Shown: positions 10,484-18,870, numbered from the stretch's first letter. The stretch is DNA of 64,000 nucleotides from Cohnella ginsengisoli (GCF_029525555.1 NZ_JAPDHZ010000006.1:1-64000); one strand, 5' to 3'. A program made the numbers and translations. The notes: generated by a model from the letters alone, not told the origin.

Positions 10484-10678
10484 TTACTTTGATAAGTTTA
10501 TTAGCTTTTGCGTACGTTTCTCTGGTGTCATTCGGATACGATTTGCTTTTCGATAGAAGTAGTAAAGTTCATCCAATACCGAAATAACTTTCTGTTTCAG
10601 AATGGGCGTCTCGTACAAGGTAGCAATAACACTATAAATGTCTTCTCTAAGCCACTCCCATTGTCCGTACTGGTTCAA
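10484..10678 (-). CDS. Hypothetical small protein
   Basis: 64 residues from a TTG start, with aromatic and basic helical sequence (WEWLREDIYSVIATLYE, ELYYFYRKANRIRM). No family is recognised. It lies in the same frame as the upstream minus-strand gene ending at 10748. The 22 codons between them are open and encode similarly acidic sequence with no good start, so the pair could be one coding region interrupted by a single TGA. There is no clear ribosome binding site of its own. Confidence 0.35.
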   Translation of the reverse strand: MNQYGQWEWLREDIYSVIATLYETPILKQKVISVLDELYYFYRKANRIRMTPEKRTQKLINLSK

Positions 10679-10747
10679 ATCTTCTTTGTATATTCTTACC
10701 TCACCGAGATCAACAAAATCATGTTCGTAATCAAGAGAATCTACGCT

Positions 10748-11092
10748 TCACTCCTTTTCCTCAGAGATACCTATTTGATTTACATTCCCAATCCCATCTG
10801 CATGATTGTCATGCTTTCTTCGTCTTGCTCTTTTTAATATTTTATGTGCTTGTTTCGCTTTCTCCTTACTGTCTTCCGAGCGTGACCTAAGCAGACTCTC
10901 CATAAACTCCTTAACTTCAGATCGATAAAGCTCGTTGTGCATTTCATCCCATTCATGTTCTTCAGCCCATTCATCATCTGGCCTTATTGACTTTGGCTGC
11001 ATGTTGGAGTGTTTTCGGATTGCTTCAGTGTTATCTGCGATGAATTTCTTGAAGGTAGAATTTTGTTTATCCATAGGCTGGTCATTGGACAT
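10748..11092 (-). CDS. Hypothetical charged protein
   Basis: 114 residues starting MSNDQPMDKQNSTF at the ATG at 11092, which has AGAGGAG 8 bases upstream. The sequence is highly charged and probably helical, with an acidic middle (DDEWAEEHEWDEMH) and a basic stretch (KILKRARRRKHDN) near the end. No domain is recognised. It belongs to the AT-rich tRNA-Ser element and may be co-transcribed with the small frame at 10484-10678. Confidence 0.55.
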   Translation of the reverse strand: MSNDQPMDKQNSTFKKFIADNTEAIRKHSNMQPKSIRPDDEWAEEHEWDEMHNELYRSEVKEFMESLLRSRSEDSKEKAKQAHKILKRARRRKHDNHADGIGNVNQIGISEEKE

Positions 11093-11403
11093 GACGAGAC
11101 TCCTCTCTAAGTACAATACGGTATAGGAATCATATTATTGACTTTTATGTCGTTGGAAACCTCCTTTCTGATAGTAGGATAATGGAATAACCAAAATTGT
11201 GATAGGGGGAGGGCGTTATATATAATGAAAAATCAGCAAAATTTTATTATGGAAAATAAAGTAATAATTGATATAAGGAATATAATAAGGGAAAATGTCG
11301 AAATATAAGGAACTTGGAACTATTGTAATAATGAGTATATAACTGGTAAATGTATAATACACCTTCCGCGGAGGTAAAACCACATAATGGAAGGAATGGA
11401 GTT

Positions 11404-12018
11404 ATGAGAAAAATAATTGCAACATCTTTGGTAAGCATTTTGATGTTAATGTCACTGTCTATGGCGGCATTTGCTGAAAACAGCACTTCTTCTTTGAGTG
11501 AGCAACAGATCCAAGCAAAATTTCAAGAACTTTCTCAAAAATATGATTTGAATGAGCCATTTTCTCCCGAGGATGCTGCATTCGTTAAGCAATACGCGGT
11601 TACAGTACCTCAAACAGGAGGCGTCACGACTTACTCTCTGCCTTGGGGAACGGGAAAACACTTTATCGGTAATGGATTAGGTTACTATTCTTCTGTAAAA
11701 ACAGAAGGGTATACTAAAGTTAGTATCGGCATAGTCAATAACTCGGTTGAAGTCAATATGAACACTAGCGATACAAGCCAAACTTATCACAGTAAAATCA
11801 AGAACAGTGTCGGTTTCCAAGCGTTCGGATTGGTGGGTAGCGACGGGGTAGGTATCGTAGCTGATTTCACTTTGTCAAGCGAAGGTTCGAATGTTAATTA
11901 TAATAAATTATTAGACGAGAAGAATTTTCTCGCCAGCGTGGCATATTGGTATATCAGTCCTAAAGGATACGTTGAGGATACTAGCGGGTCGCAAACAATT
12001 GGTGTAACATATGACTAA
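11404..12018 (+). CDS. Putative secreted protein of the element
   Basis: 204 residues with a clear signal peptide (MRKIIATSLVSILMLMSLS, cleavage near AFA-E at about 24). The mature part begins with a helical propeptide-like stretch (LSEQQIQAKFQELSQKYDL), then a glycine-, serine- and threonine-rich region that is probably beta-structured (PWGTGKHFIGNGLGYYSS). No catalytic motif or family is recognised. ATG at 11404 follows AAGGAATGGAG. It is AT-rich, unlike the chromosome around the island, and is followed by a strong terminator. It is the best candidate for cargo of the tRNA-Ser element; a secreted effector or bacteriocin-like role is only a guess. Confidence 0.7.
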   Translation: MRKIIATSLVSILMLMSLSMAAFAENSTSSLSEQQIQAKFQELSQKYDLNEPFSPEDAAFVKQYAVTVPQTGGVTTYSLPWGTGKHFIGNGLGYYSSVKTEGYTKVSIGIVNNSVEVNMNTSDTSQTYHSKIKNSVGFQAFGLVGSDGVGIVADFTLSSEGSNVNYNKLLDEKNFLASVAYWYISPKGYVEDTSGSQTIGVTYD

Positions 12019-12030
12019 GGATTAGCTTAT

Positions 12031-12066
12031 AAACCAAAAGGGGCGACTGTGAGCCCCTTTTTGGTT
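12031..12066 (+). terminator. Terminator of the secreted protein gene
   Basis: A 14-bp stem starting AAACCAAAAGGGGC, with a loop GACTGTGA and a T-rich 3' arm. It works in either orientation. Confidence 0.8.
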
Positions 12067-12097
12067 TTCGATTATGTATGATTGAAGGAGAGAGGTC

Positions 12098-12370
12098 ATG
12101 CTGAATAAAGTAACAAAATACACATACGAGTCCTTAAGAAGCATAGTATTCTTGGTCGTTGGACTTATCTCTTTAAATTTTGTTCAACAAACCTTGATCA
12201 AGAAGATCAATAATATATGGCTTATGCTAATTGTGCTAATTGCTGACCTTATAATCCTTTATGTTATCAACCGTCAAGTGCTCTTAAAACAAAAGTTGAA
12301 TCCAAAACTCAGAAACTCACTGATTTTTGTGGCCGTGCTACTCATCTTTTTAGTGAATGTTCTTCGATAA
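12098..12370 (+). CDS. Small membrane protein
   Basis: 90 residues with three hydrophobic stretches (SIVFLVVGLISLNFV, LMLIVLIADLIILYVI, SLIFVAVLLIFLVNVL) separated by short basic loops, so probably three membrane helices. ATG at 12098 follows GAAGGAGAGAGG. It lies downstream of the secreted protein gene, separated by a terminator. An immunity or export role next to an exported cargo protein is conceivable but unsupported by any motif. Confidence 0.6.
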   Translation: MLNKVTKYTYESLRSIVFLVVGLISLNFVQQTLIKKINNIWLMLIVLIADLIILYVINRQVLLKQKLNPKLRNSLIFVAVLLIFLVNVLR

Positions 12371-12594
12371 GTTGTGCTCGGGCGTACACTGATAAATCCA
12401 TATAGTTCTAGGGGCGCCAGCATAGTTGGGAACTAACTGAATTATAGGTTGACCCATTCAATTGAAAATTATAAAATTCAGTTATCCAACGGTCATGTGC
12501 CAAATTGAACGTTAAAACTCAGACCGCTGTAGCGGTTCAATAATAAAGTGCCATGAACTCAGTCAGGGCAAGGGACGGCGGGATATTATAACGA
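12371..12594. other. Right end of the tRNA-Ser element
   Basis: No gene is seen. Two arms around TAACTGAATTATA and TATAAAATTCAGTTA (about 12435-12475) form an imperfect dyad close to the attachment repeat. This could be an integrase arm site or a terminator. Confidence 0.35.
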
Positions 12595-12658
12595 GGGGCG
12601 GTCTTGAAAACCGTTAGGGTGCAAGCCCACGTGGGTTCGAATCCCACTCTCTCCGCCA
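12595..12658 (+). repeat. Right attachment repeat (tRNA-Ser 3' part)
   Basis: Identical over 64 bp to 8466-8529. It lacks the 5' part of a tRNA, so it is not a gene. It represents the displaced original 3' end of the host tRNA and is followed by a proper terminator at 12675, the one that presumably served the tRNA before integration. Confidence 0.9.
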
Positions 12659-12674
12659 TACGCAAAAAACAAGC

Positions 12675-12701
12675 CGATTCCCGCGAGGGAATCGTTTTTT
12701 T
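12675..12701 (+). terminator. Original tRNA-Ser terminator
   Basis: CGATTCCC pairs with GGGAATCG around a GCGA loop and is followed by seven T residues. Confidence 0.85.
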
Positions 12702-12896
12702 CGTATGGCGTAAGTGGGATTCGAACGGGCCGTTAAGCGAACATGCCCAAAGGCATGTTCGTAGGCCCTGGCGTGATAGTCGCCCAGGTCGTGGCCGCAC
12801 CGACAGGTGCGTGTACGGCTGCGACGGAGCGAATCCCACTCTCTCCGCCACAAGTAAAAAACGGTGCCGATTTCCGAAAGGGGATTGGTTTTTTGC
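12702..12896. other. Structured block with scrambled tRNA-Ser tails
   Basis: GTGGGATTCGAAC at 12714-12726 is the reverse complement of the tRNA-Ser T-arm. GAATCCCACTCTCTCCGCCA at 12831-12850 repeats the tRNA 3' end in forward orientation. Between them lie a perfect 10-bp hairpin (CGAACATGCC / GGCATGTTCG, 12738-12761) and a short GCACC/GGTGC hairpin. A terminator-like hairpin with six T residues follows at 12867-12894. It has no 5' half of a tRNA. It may be a decayed second tRNA or an older attachment event. Confidence 0.5.
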
Positions 12897-13001
12897 ATTT
12901 CGCTTCGTCACCATGCAGCCATGACTCATATCCGTACGCCACTTTTCCTGCATGAACTGCGCCGTCCCAGGCCAATCTAACGGAGCGGAGGTGCAACAGC
13001 C

Positions 13002-13349
13002 ATGTCAACCGAAGATAAACTCACGATATCGCAAACCGAGCTTGTGCAGCACTGGCAAAGCGAACTCCAGCAGCATCTGCACGGCGGCGACCAGGCCGAG
13101 GTGCGCGCGGACGAAGCGAACCCGGACGGTTTGCTCGTTCAGATCCGCAGCGCCGGACGGCAAAATCTTGAATTCGATTTTTCCGTTCGATACGTGGACA
13201 GCCGCGAGATCGAGATCGGTCTCTCCGACGTCGAACGCGACGGTCAAGCGGTGGACGAGCGCAGCGACGTGCTGCAGGAGCTTATCGTCGACTATCGCAG
13301 ACATCTGCATGAATGCGCGCAGACGCTGCAGCCTTACACGCATGCTTAG
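13002..13349 (+). CDS. Hypothetical protein
   Basis: 115 residues, acidic and soluble, with an alternating beta-like middle (LLVQIRSAGRQNLEFDFSV) and helical ends. No family is recognised and there is no signal peptide or membrane segment. ATG at 13002 follows GGAGCGGAGG. It heads a tight set of three small genes, the next starting 11 bases after its stop and the third encoding a spore protein. Co-expression during sporulation is therefore possible but is inferred only from position. Confidence 0.65.
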   Translation: MSTEDKLTISQTELVQHWQSELQQHLHGGDQAEVRADEANPDGLLVQIRSAGRQNLEFDFSVRYVDSREIEIGLSDVERDGQAVDERSDVLQELIVDYRRHLHECAQTLQPYTHA

Positions 13350-13360
13350 GGGTGAACGAA

Positions 13361-13543
13361 ATGGCCAATGAAAACGGGATGGCGGACAAAAACCTGAGCA
13401 ACGTCGTGGAGGATCTCGCGGAGGAAAAAGTAAACGCGCACCACGCCCAGCAGCTCAATCAGCAGCATAACGATCGACGTCACCAGGATGAGATGAACCA
13501 CGACCAGCCGGTCAACGATAAGACGCTGAAGCACCACGACTAA
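13361..13543 (+). CDS. Small histidine/glutamine-rich hypothetical protein
   Basis: 60 residues starting MANENGMADKNLSN, very hydrophilic and rich in H, N, Q, D and E (HHAQQLNQQHNDRRHQDE). It is probably disordered, as is common for small spore-associated proteins of Bacillales. ATG at 13361 follows AGGGGTG. It lies between the 115-residue gene and sspP with 11- and 21-base gaps. No family is recognised. Confidence 0.6.
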   Translation: MANENGMADKNLSNVVEDLAEEKVNAHHAQQLNQQHNDRRHQDEMNHDQPVNDKTLKHHD

Positions 13544-13564
13544 CGAGCGGAGGGATCGTTTCCT

Positions 13565-13720
13565 ATGAGCAAGCCCAAATCGCAGCCGGTGCCGGAGGCG
13601 AATCCGCAGGAAGAGCGAGACGAGCGCAGTCCGGGCCATCGCGGCGGCCAGGAGCCGTTGTCCGGCTCCAAAAAGGTCAAAAACCGCAATCATGTAAGCC
13701 ACCATAATCCGCAGGGATGA
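13565..13720 (+). CDS. sspP: Small acid-soluble spore protein P
   Basis: 51 residues. The segment EPLSGSKKVKNRNH is the hallmark of the SspP family of minor small acid-soluble spore proteins of Bacillus-type spores; flanking residues are charged and variable, as in the family. Expression in the forespore is expected from family knowledge. ATG at 13565 follows CGGAGGGATCG at suitable spacing. It closes a cluster of three small genes. Its presence supports an endospore-forming host. Confidence 0.9.
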   Translation: MSKPKSQPVPEANPQEERDERSPGHRGGQEPLSGSKKVKNRNHVSHHNPQG

Positions 13721-13960
13721 GGGATTCCGTAACGGCTGTGCGTGGGGAAAAGAGCGAAGTTATTCCCTATGCGCGGCCGTAACGGCTTCTCCTGCGAACA
13801 TTGAGCGATTTATGCTGCCCCTGGGTGGCCTGAATCGCTTATTTGCGTCTAAAACGGTCCATTTCGCTTCAAAATGCCCGATTTTTTTAATACTGTGTCT
13901 TTTCTCCGCATACTTTGGACTGTTATAATAAAATCAGAAACTGTCCAGCAGGAGGTGCTT
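13721..13960. other. Intergenic region before the YitT gene
   Basis: 240 bases with no gene. It contains short imperfect repeats of the kind seen in other intergenic parts of this window (for example GCGGCCGTAACGGC near 13771) and ends in an AGGAGG ribosome site. TTATAATAAAATC at about 13922-13934 is a plausible -10 region. Confidence 0.4.
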
Positions 13961-14901
13961 ATGACCAGTTCGAAGAAATCCAAACTCAAGTCCCCCCCAA
14001 GCTAAAGGCCAAGCGGCGGTCCGAGCGCCCGCCAAGAAAGCGCAGCATACGGGTCTCCCGTTCCTTGAGGTCGCCAAGCGCGTCATCGCCATCATCCTCG
14101 GCGCTATACTCGTCGGCGCGGCGCTAGAAGTATTTCTGGTTCCAAACTCCATCATCGACGGCGGCATCACCGGCATCTCGATCATGGTCGCCTATCTAAC
14201 CAAAGCTCCGATCGGTATTTTCCTTTTCCTGTTCAACATTCCTTTTCTCATCATGGGCTACAAGCAGATCGGCAAAACCTTCGCGCTGTCCACCTTGCTC
14301 GGCGTCGTCACGCTGGCAATTACGACACAAGCGCTTCACCACGTAGAGCCCTTTACAGATCAAACCTTGCTGGCCGCCATCTTCGGCGGAATCTTCCTCG
14401 GCGTCGGCGTCGGCATCGTCATCCGCTTCGGCGGCACGACGGACGGGACGGAGATCGTCGCGATCCTGTTCAGCAAGCGCAGTCCATTTTCCGTCGGCCA
14501 AATGGTCATGTTCATCAACGTATTCATCTTAGGAAGCGCAGGCCTGGTATTCGGGTGGGACAACGCCATGTTCTCCCTGATCGCCTATTATATAGCGTTC
14601 AAGGTCATCGATCTGACGATCGAAGGCTTCGACGAGTCCAAGTCGGTCTGGATCATCAGCGAAAACTACCGCGATATCGGCGATGCCATCGTCAGCCGAC
14701 TCGGCCGGGGCGTTACGTACCTGAACGGAGAAGGCGGTTATTCGGGCAATGCCAAGCAAGTCATCTTCTGCGTCATCACCCGTCTCGAGGAGGCCAAGCT
14801 CAAGCTGATCGTCAATGAGCTCGACCCCGTCGCCTTCCTCGCCGTCGGCAACATCCATGACGTCAAGGGCGGTCGTTTCCGCAAAAAAAGATATCCATTA
14901 A
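13961..14901 (+). CDS. YitT family (DUF2179) membrane protein, two frame breaks
   Basis: 312 residues after reading C7 at 13992-13998 as C6 and A7 at 14883-14889 as A6. A basic cytoplasmic tail is followed by about five membrane helices with the YitT signature (NSIIDGGITGISI, GGTTDGTEIVA). A soluble C-terminal DUF2179 domain ends in LAVGNIHDVKGGRF. Proteins of this family are widespread in Firmicutes; their function is poorly defined. ATG at 13961 follows AGGAGG. The second repair restores the natural stop at 14899; without it the frame would run on into the lipoprotein gene as a false fusion. Confidence 0.88.
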
Positions 14902-14947
14902 CCGGAAAACGGATACATTTTGGATTAAGCTACTCTTTAACAAAAAT

Positions 14948-14997
14948 AGCTTCCATCTTGGTCCTCAATGGACTAAAATGGAGGCTGCTTCTATTTT
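14948..14997 (+). terminator. Terminator of the YitT gene
   Basis: A long imperfect stem (AGCTTCCATCTTGGTCC with its partner, TCAA loop) followed by TTCTATTTTT. Confidence 0.75.
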
Positions 14998-15037
14998 TAG
15001 AAGCGATCATCCAGAATTTGAGGAGGCATTCGTTACT

Positions 15038-16112
15038 TTGCTTACACAAAAAAAGAGTACTGGCAGCCGTCGCTGCGCTGCTTGTTCTCCTGTTGCTGGC
15101 AGGCTGCACGGGTTCCAAGTCGGCCGAAGAGACGCTTCAAGACGCGCTGAAGAAATCATCCCAAATCGATTCCTATAGCATGAAAGGAAGCCTCCAAATT
15201 TCCGATCTGAAGCTGCCCGAAACCGCCGATGACGGCGGGTACACGAGCATGGTCGGCGGCTTTCTGAGCAATGCGGAGTTGTCCTGGACAGGCGGCTACC
15301 GCAAGGATCCGATGCTCGCCGAGATCAACCTGCAAGTGAACATCAAGGGCGATCTTGCGATGACCGTCACCGTGCCGATCGTCATGAACAAAGAAAAAAT
15401 GTGGGTCAAGGTGCCGAACATCCCGATGCTCGGACTGCCCGCCGAGATCGTCGGCAAGTATATCGAGGTCGACCTGAAGAAGCTCGCCGAGCAGCAGGGC
15501 GAAGATATCCAGTCGCTCGACATCGGCACGACGCAGAAGCTCGTGAACGACGTGTCGGCGATCGTATTCAAGCACATCGACGAGGATACCTATCTGAAGG
15601 ATGTCTCCGCCAAGGATGCGGGCATCACGGCGGACGGCGTAGACAAAGTCGTGCAGACGCATGTCACCAAGGACCAGGTCGAGCCGCTCGTCCAGACGGT
15701 CGTGAACGATATCGCGCCGGAGGTCATCGACCTGCTCTCCAAGAACGAAGAATACCGCAAGCTGCTCAAAATCGAGCAATCCGACCTGGACGAAGCGAAG
15801 AAGAGCCTGGCCGAGTCTAAGGATAACGATATCTCGAAGGACCTCGAGGAATTCAACAAGAGCGTGCAGACGCTCGATATCCTCTCCAATATCGGCATCG
15901 ACGGCAAGGGCTACGCCAGCTACACCGACGCCAAGATCGCATTCGCGGGCTCCGGGGACGGCCAGTCTGCCAGCGGCACGGTCAAGATCGTCCAAGAGCT
16001 GACCGACATCAACGGCGACGTGAAGCTGTCGGGCGAGCCGAAGGCCGAGGACGTGCTGACCGAGGATCAATTGAGCCAGCTGGGCCTGCCGGGTCTTGGC
16101 GGCAGTCTCTAA
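15038..16112 (+). CDS. Lipoprotein (LolA/LppX-like fold suspected), frame break
   Basis: 357 residues after reading A7 at 15048-15054 as A6. This links a TTG start (with GAGGAGG 10 bases upstream) to MLTQKRVLAAVAALLVLLLL and the lipobox LAGC. The mature part has SYSMKGSLQISDLKLPE and two half-similar domains with alternating beta strands and lysine/aspartate-rich helices. It resembles Firmicute lipoproteins of the DUF6612/LppX-like type. It is anchored outside the cell membrane; no enzymatic residues are visible. A strong terminator at 16146 closes the unit. Confidence 0.75.
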
Positions 16113-16145
16113 TCGTTTAATCGCATCCGAATCAGCAATCATGCA

Positions 16146-16168
16146 GGCGGCCTTGGGGCCGCCTTTTT
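16146..16168 (+). terminator. Terminator of the lipoprotein gene
   Basis: GGCGGCC and GGCCGCC flank a four-base loop and are followed by five T residues. Confidence 0.85.
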
Positions 16169-16241
16169 GCGTCGTCTTGGCGCGTCTTTTTTTGTCCAAG
16201 GTCGGTCGAACCGGCAGCGATCCCTGTTATAATGAGTCGAT

Positions 16242-17554
16242 TTGAGAGAATTAGAGAGAAACAACGTTCCGGATAGGTTGAAACCACATACTGTATCGGC
16301 TGGCACGACGGTAGAGACGCGCGTTCTGGCTGGAGAGGCTGCGGAAGCGGCGATACAAACGGAAGCGATCGGCGCTCCGGCGGGAGACCGCGGGAAAAGC
16401 CGTTATCCGATCGCGCTGCTGTCGCTGACCGCGGGGGCCTTCGCCATCGGCATGACGGAGTTCGTCATCATGGGTCTGCTGGCGAACGTGGCCTCGGATC
16501 TGCAGGTGTCGATCCCGAAGGCGGGCCAGCTCATCACCTGCTATGCGCTCGGGGTGGCGATCGGCGCGCCTCTGCTCGCAATCCTGACCTACAAGCTGCC
16601 GCAGAAGCTGCTGCTGTGCCTGCTCATGGCGTTGTTCAACATCGGCAACGGCGCTGCGGCGCTGGCGCCAACTTACGAGATACTGATGGGTGCGCGTCTA
16701 TTACCGATATAGGTGCCGAACGGAACGCCTGCGATATTCGCTACGGTGAGTCCGGTCATCATGACCGAGACCGCGCCGGCCTTGCGCCCCGGCGGGACGA
16801 GACTGGCGGGGATGTTCGAGCCGACGCCGAAGAACGTGCTGTGCGCGAGCGCGGTACAGCATCTGGGCTGGCGGGCATCGTTCGGCGCGGTCGTGCTGAT
16901 GGGGCTCGTCACGCTCGTCGCCATCATTCGCCTCATTCCCGCGCTTAAGCAGGAGGAAGCCGTCAGCATCGTTCGGCAGGTGCGGGCGCTCGCGCAGCCG
17001 AAGCTGCTCTTGCTCCTGCTCACGGGCGCGCTAGGCTGCAGCAGCCTGTTCGGCGTGTTCACCTATATCGCGCCGCTGCTGCAGGACGTGACAGGCATCT
17101 CCGAGGCGGGCGTGCCGTGGGTGCTCGTGCTCTTCGGCTTCGGCGTGACGGCAGGCAATATCCTCGGCGGCAAGCTCGTCGACTGGAAGCTCATGCCCAC
17201 GATGATCGGCAGCTTCCTGCTGCTCGCGATCATCCTCGCCTTGCTGGCGGCCGACCTTCGAATGCCCGTCGCCGCCGTCGTCACCGTGTTCGTCTGGGCA
17301 TCGCTTCCTTCGGCCTGCTGCCAGGGCTGCAGATCCGCATCATGACGCTGGCCAAGGACGCGCCGGCGCTCGCCTCGACCTCGAACCACTCGGCGCTCAA
17401 CCTCGGCAATGCCGGGGGCGCATGGCTAGGCGGCCTGGTCATCACGCATATCGGGCTGGCGCATCTGCCCTGGTTCGGCGTTGTCATGTCGCTGGTGGGG
17501 CTCGGGCTGACGCTAGTCTTATATGCATGGGACCGGCGCTCGTCGTCGGCATAG
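16242..17554 (+). pseudogene. MFS efflux transporter (YdhP/AraJ type) with inverted segment
   Basis: A 12-helix major facilitator, about 437 residues when rebuilt. GAFAIGMTEFVIMGLL and GVAIGAPLLAILTYK belong to the first helices, and the C-terminal half runs through LLPGLQIRIMTLAKDAPA to LGLTLVLYAWDRR. Between 16702 and 16856 the sequence is reverse-complemented. The minus strand there reads STFFGVGSNIPASLVPPGRK and TGLTVANIAGVPFGTYIG, exactly the missing helix 4-5 region. Turning the segment over restores GARLLTALAHS at the left junction and YIGQHLGWRA at the right. A separate break at the GGG at 17296-17298 needs one added G. As read, the protein stops at residue 156. The TTG at 16242 is a weak start. 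Confidence 0.85.
16702..16856. other. Inverted segment inside the MFS gene
   Basis: The segment is bounded by TACCG at 16702-16706 and its complement CGGTA at 16852-16856. No longer inverted repeat or recombinase gene is adjacent. Both junctions become perfectly in frame when it is flipped. It may be a true microinversion, an invertible switch or an assembly artefact. Confidence 0.85.
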
Positions 17555-17627
17555 ATCACAAAGCGGCGATAAATTTACGAACTGTTAGGGCGACCTGGCG
17601 GTTTTCCTTCATTCAACAATAAACATT

Positions 17628-17644
17628 ATAACGATATATTGTAT
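17628..17644. promoter_or_regulatory. Possible operator before the catabolic operon
   Basis: ATAACGATATATTGTAT is an imperfect dyad in an AT-rich stretch upstream of the operon that ends in a GntR/UTRA gene. It is a candidate binding site for that regulator, by position only. Confidence 0.3.
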
Positions 17645-17718
17645 TAATTATTTTCTATGCTATCTTTAAAGAGAAGAGTTTAGAAGAAATCGTAATTCCT
17701 TTATAAGCGGGTGAAAGA

Positions 17719-18870
17719 ATGGACAATCGCTTCCTGCTGCGCAATCTGAGGCTGTTGGACGGACGGCAAGCGAACATCGAGATCGCGTCCGGCCGCATCG
17801 TTCGCGTGGATGAGGCTGATGTCGCCACGGATTCAAGCGCAATAGCCGGGGTCTCTGGCTCCGATGCAGACATCCGAACCATCGAATGTCGCGGCGCCTA
17901 CGTCTCGAGCGGCTGGATCGACATGCACGTGCATGCCTTCCCGGCATTCGACCCGTACGGGGACGAGATCGACGAGATCGGCGTGAAGCAAGGCGTCGCG
18001 ACGATCGTCGACGCGGGCAGCTGCGGGGCGGACCGGATCGGGGAGCTGGCGGCGAGCGGTGAACGCGCGAAGACGAACCTGCTCGCCTTTTTGAACATCT
18101 CGCGCATCGGGCTGAGTCGGATCGACGAGCTGTCGAGGCTCGACTGGCTCGACGGTGAGCGGGTCAGTGAGGCCGTCGCTCGTTATCCTGACCTCATCGT
18201 CGGACTGAAGGCCCGCATCAGCCGCAGCGTCGTCGGCGACAGCGGCATCGCGCCGCTGCGCGTCGCCCGGGAGCTGTCGGCCTCGACAGGTTTGCCGCTC
18301 ATGGTCCATATCGGCTCGGCGCCGCCGGCGATCGAGGACGTGCTTTCCCACCTGAGGGAACGGGATATCGTCACCCACTACCTCAACGGGAAGCCCAACA
18401 ACCTGTTCGATGCGGAGGGCAGGCCGATCCCGGCGCTGCTGGATGCGCTCGACCGCGGCGTGCGGCTGGACGTGGGGCACGGCACGGCGAGCTTCTCGTT
18501 CAGGGTCGCAGAGGCCGCGAAGGCTCACGGCATCGGGCTGCATACGATCAGCTCCGACATTTACCGGGGCAATCGCCTGAACGGTCCGGTGTACAGTCTG
18601 GCGAACGTGATGAGCAAGTTCCTTTATCTAGGCTATTCCTGGCAGGAAGTCGTCGCGGCGGTCACGTCCAGCGCGGCGCAATGGCTCGGGCGACCCGAGC
18701 TCGGACGGATACAAGCGGGGGATCCCGCGCATCTGACGGTATTTGACGTCCGGGAGGAACCGGCGTCGCTCCTGGATTCAGAAGGGATCGAACGCAAGGC
18801 CAATCAACGAATCGTACCGAGAGGAGTCGTGGCGAATGGCGAGTTCATGGAATGCGAAGTACGGGCTTAA
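17719..18870 (+). CDS. Amidohydrolase/deacetylase family metallohydrolase
   Basis: 383 residues of the amidohydrolase superfamily. The short N-terminal beta sandwich is followed by the metal-binding HxH in GWIDMHVHAFPAFDP, and later histidines occur in MVHIGSAPP and VGHGTASF. Members of this subgroup (annotated EF_0837/AHA_3915 type) are found beside DgaE- and DgaF-like genes in Firmicutes and are thought to act on acylated amino acids or amino sugars. The substrate here is unproven. ATG at 17719 follows GGGTGAAAG. It overlaps the next gene by 35 bases and leads the operon. Confidence 0.85.
   Translation: MDNRFLLRNLRLLDGRQANIEIASGRIVRVDEADVATDSSAIAGVSGSDADIRTIECRGAYVSSGWIDMHVHAFPAFDPYGDEIDEIGVKQGVATIVDAGSCGADRIGELAASGERAKTNLLAFLNISRIGLSRIDELSRLDWLDGERVSEAVARYPDLIVGLKARISRSVVGDSGIAPLRVARELSASTGLPLMVHIGSAPPAIEDVLSHLRERDIVTHYLNGKPNNLFDAEGRPIPALLDALDRGVRLDVGHGTASFSFRVAEAAKAHGIGLHTISSDIYRGNRLNGPVYSLANVMSKFLYLGYSWQEVVAAVTSSAAQWLGRPELGRIQAGDPAHLTVFDVREEPASLLDSEGIERKANQRIVPRGVVANGEFMECEVRA

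Larger units (their letters stand above)
8530..12658 (+). mobile_element. 4.1-kb integrative element remnant in tRNA-Ser
   Basis: The segment lies between two identical 64-bp copies of the tRNA-Ser 3' part. It begins with a tyrosine recombinase gene right after the tRNA and is clearly more AT-rich than its flanks. It contains a truncated integrase, a truncated Mrr-like nuclease gene facing it, two small minus-strand genes, an exported protein gene and a small membrane protein gene. The integrase and nuclease genes are fused 3' end to 3' end, so an internal deletion or rearrangement has probably immobilised it. No replication or transfer genes are seen. Confidence 0.8.

Noticed and set aside
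12714..12850. A second tRNA-Ser gene
   Set aside because: Only T-arm and acceptor-tail pieces, one reversed, are present; no D-arm, anticodon arm or 5' acceptor strand can be assembled.
12537..12953. Open frames on both strands across the tRNA-Ser repeats
   Set aside because: They read through tRNA sequence and terminators; such tRNA-derived frames are a known source of false proteins.
13961..16112. A fusion of a YitT protein with a lipoprotein
   Set aside because: One base removed from the A7 run at 14883 restores the YitT stop, a terminator lies between, and the lipoprotein has its own ribosome site and signal sequence.
16713..16860. Reading of the plus strand at 16713-16860 as transporter sequence
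   Set aside because: It yields non-hydrophobic, proline-rich residues unlike the family, while the minus strand gives the expected helices, which revealed the inversion.
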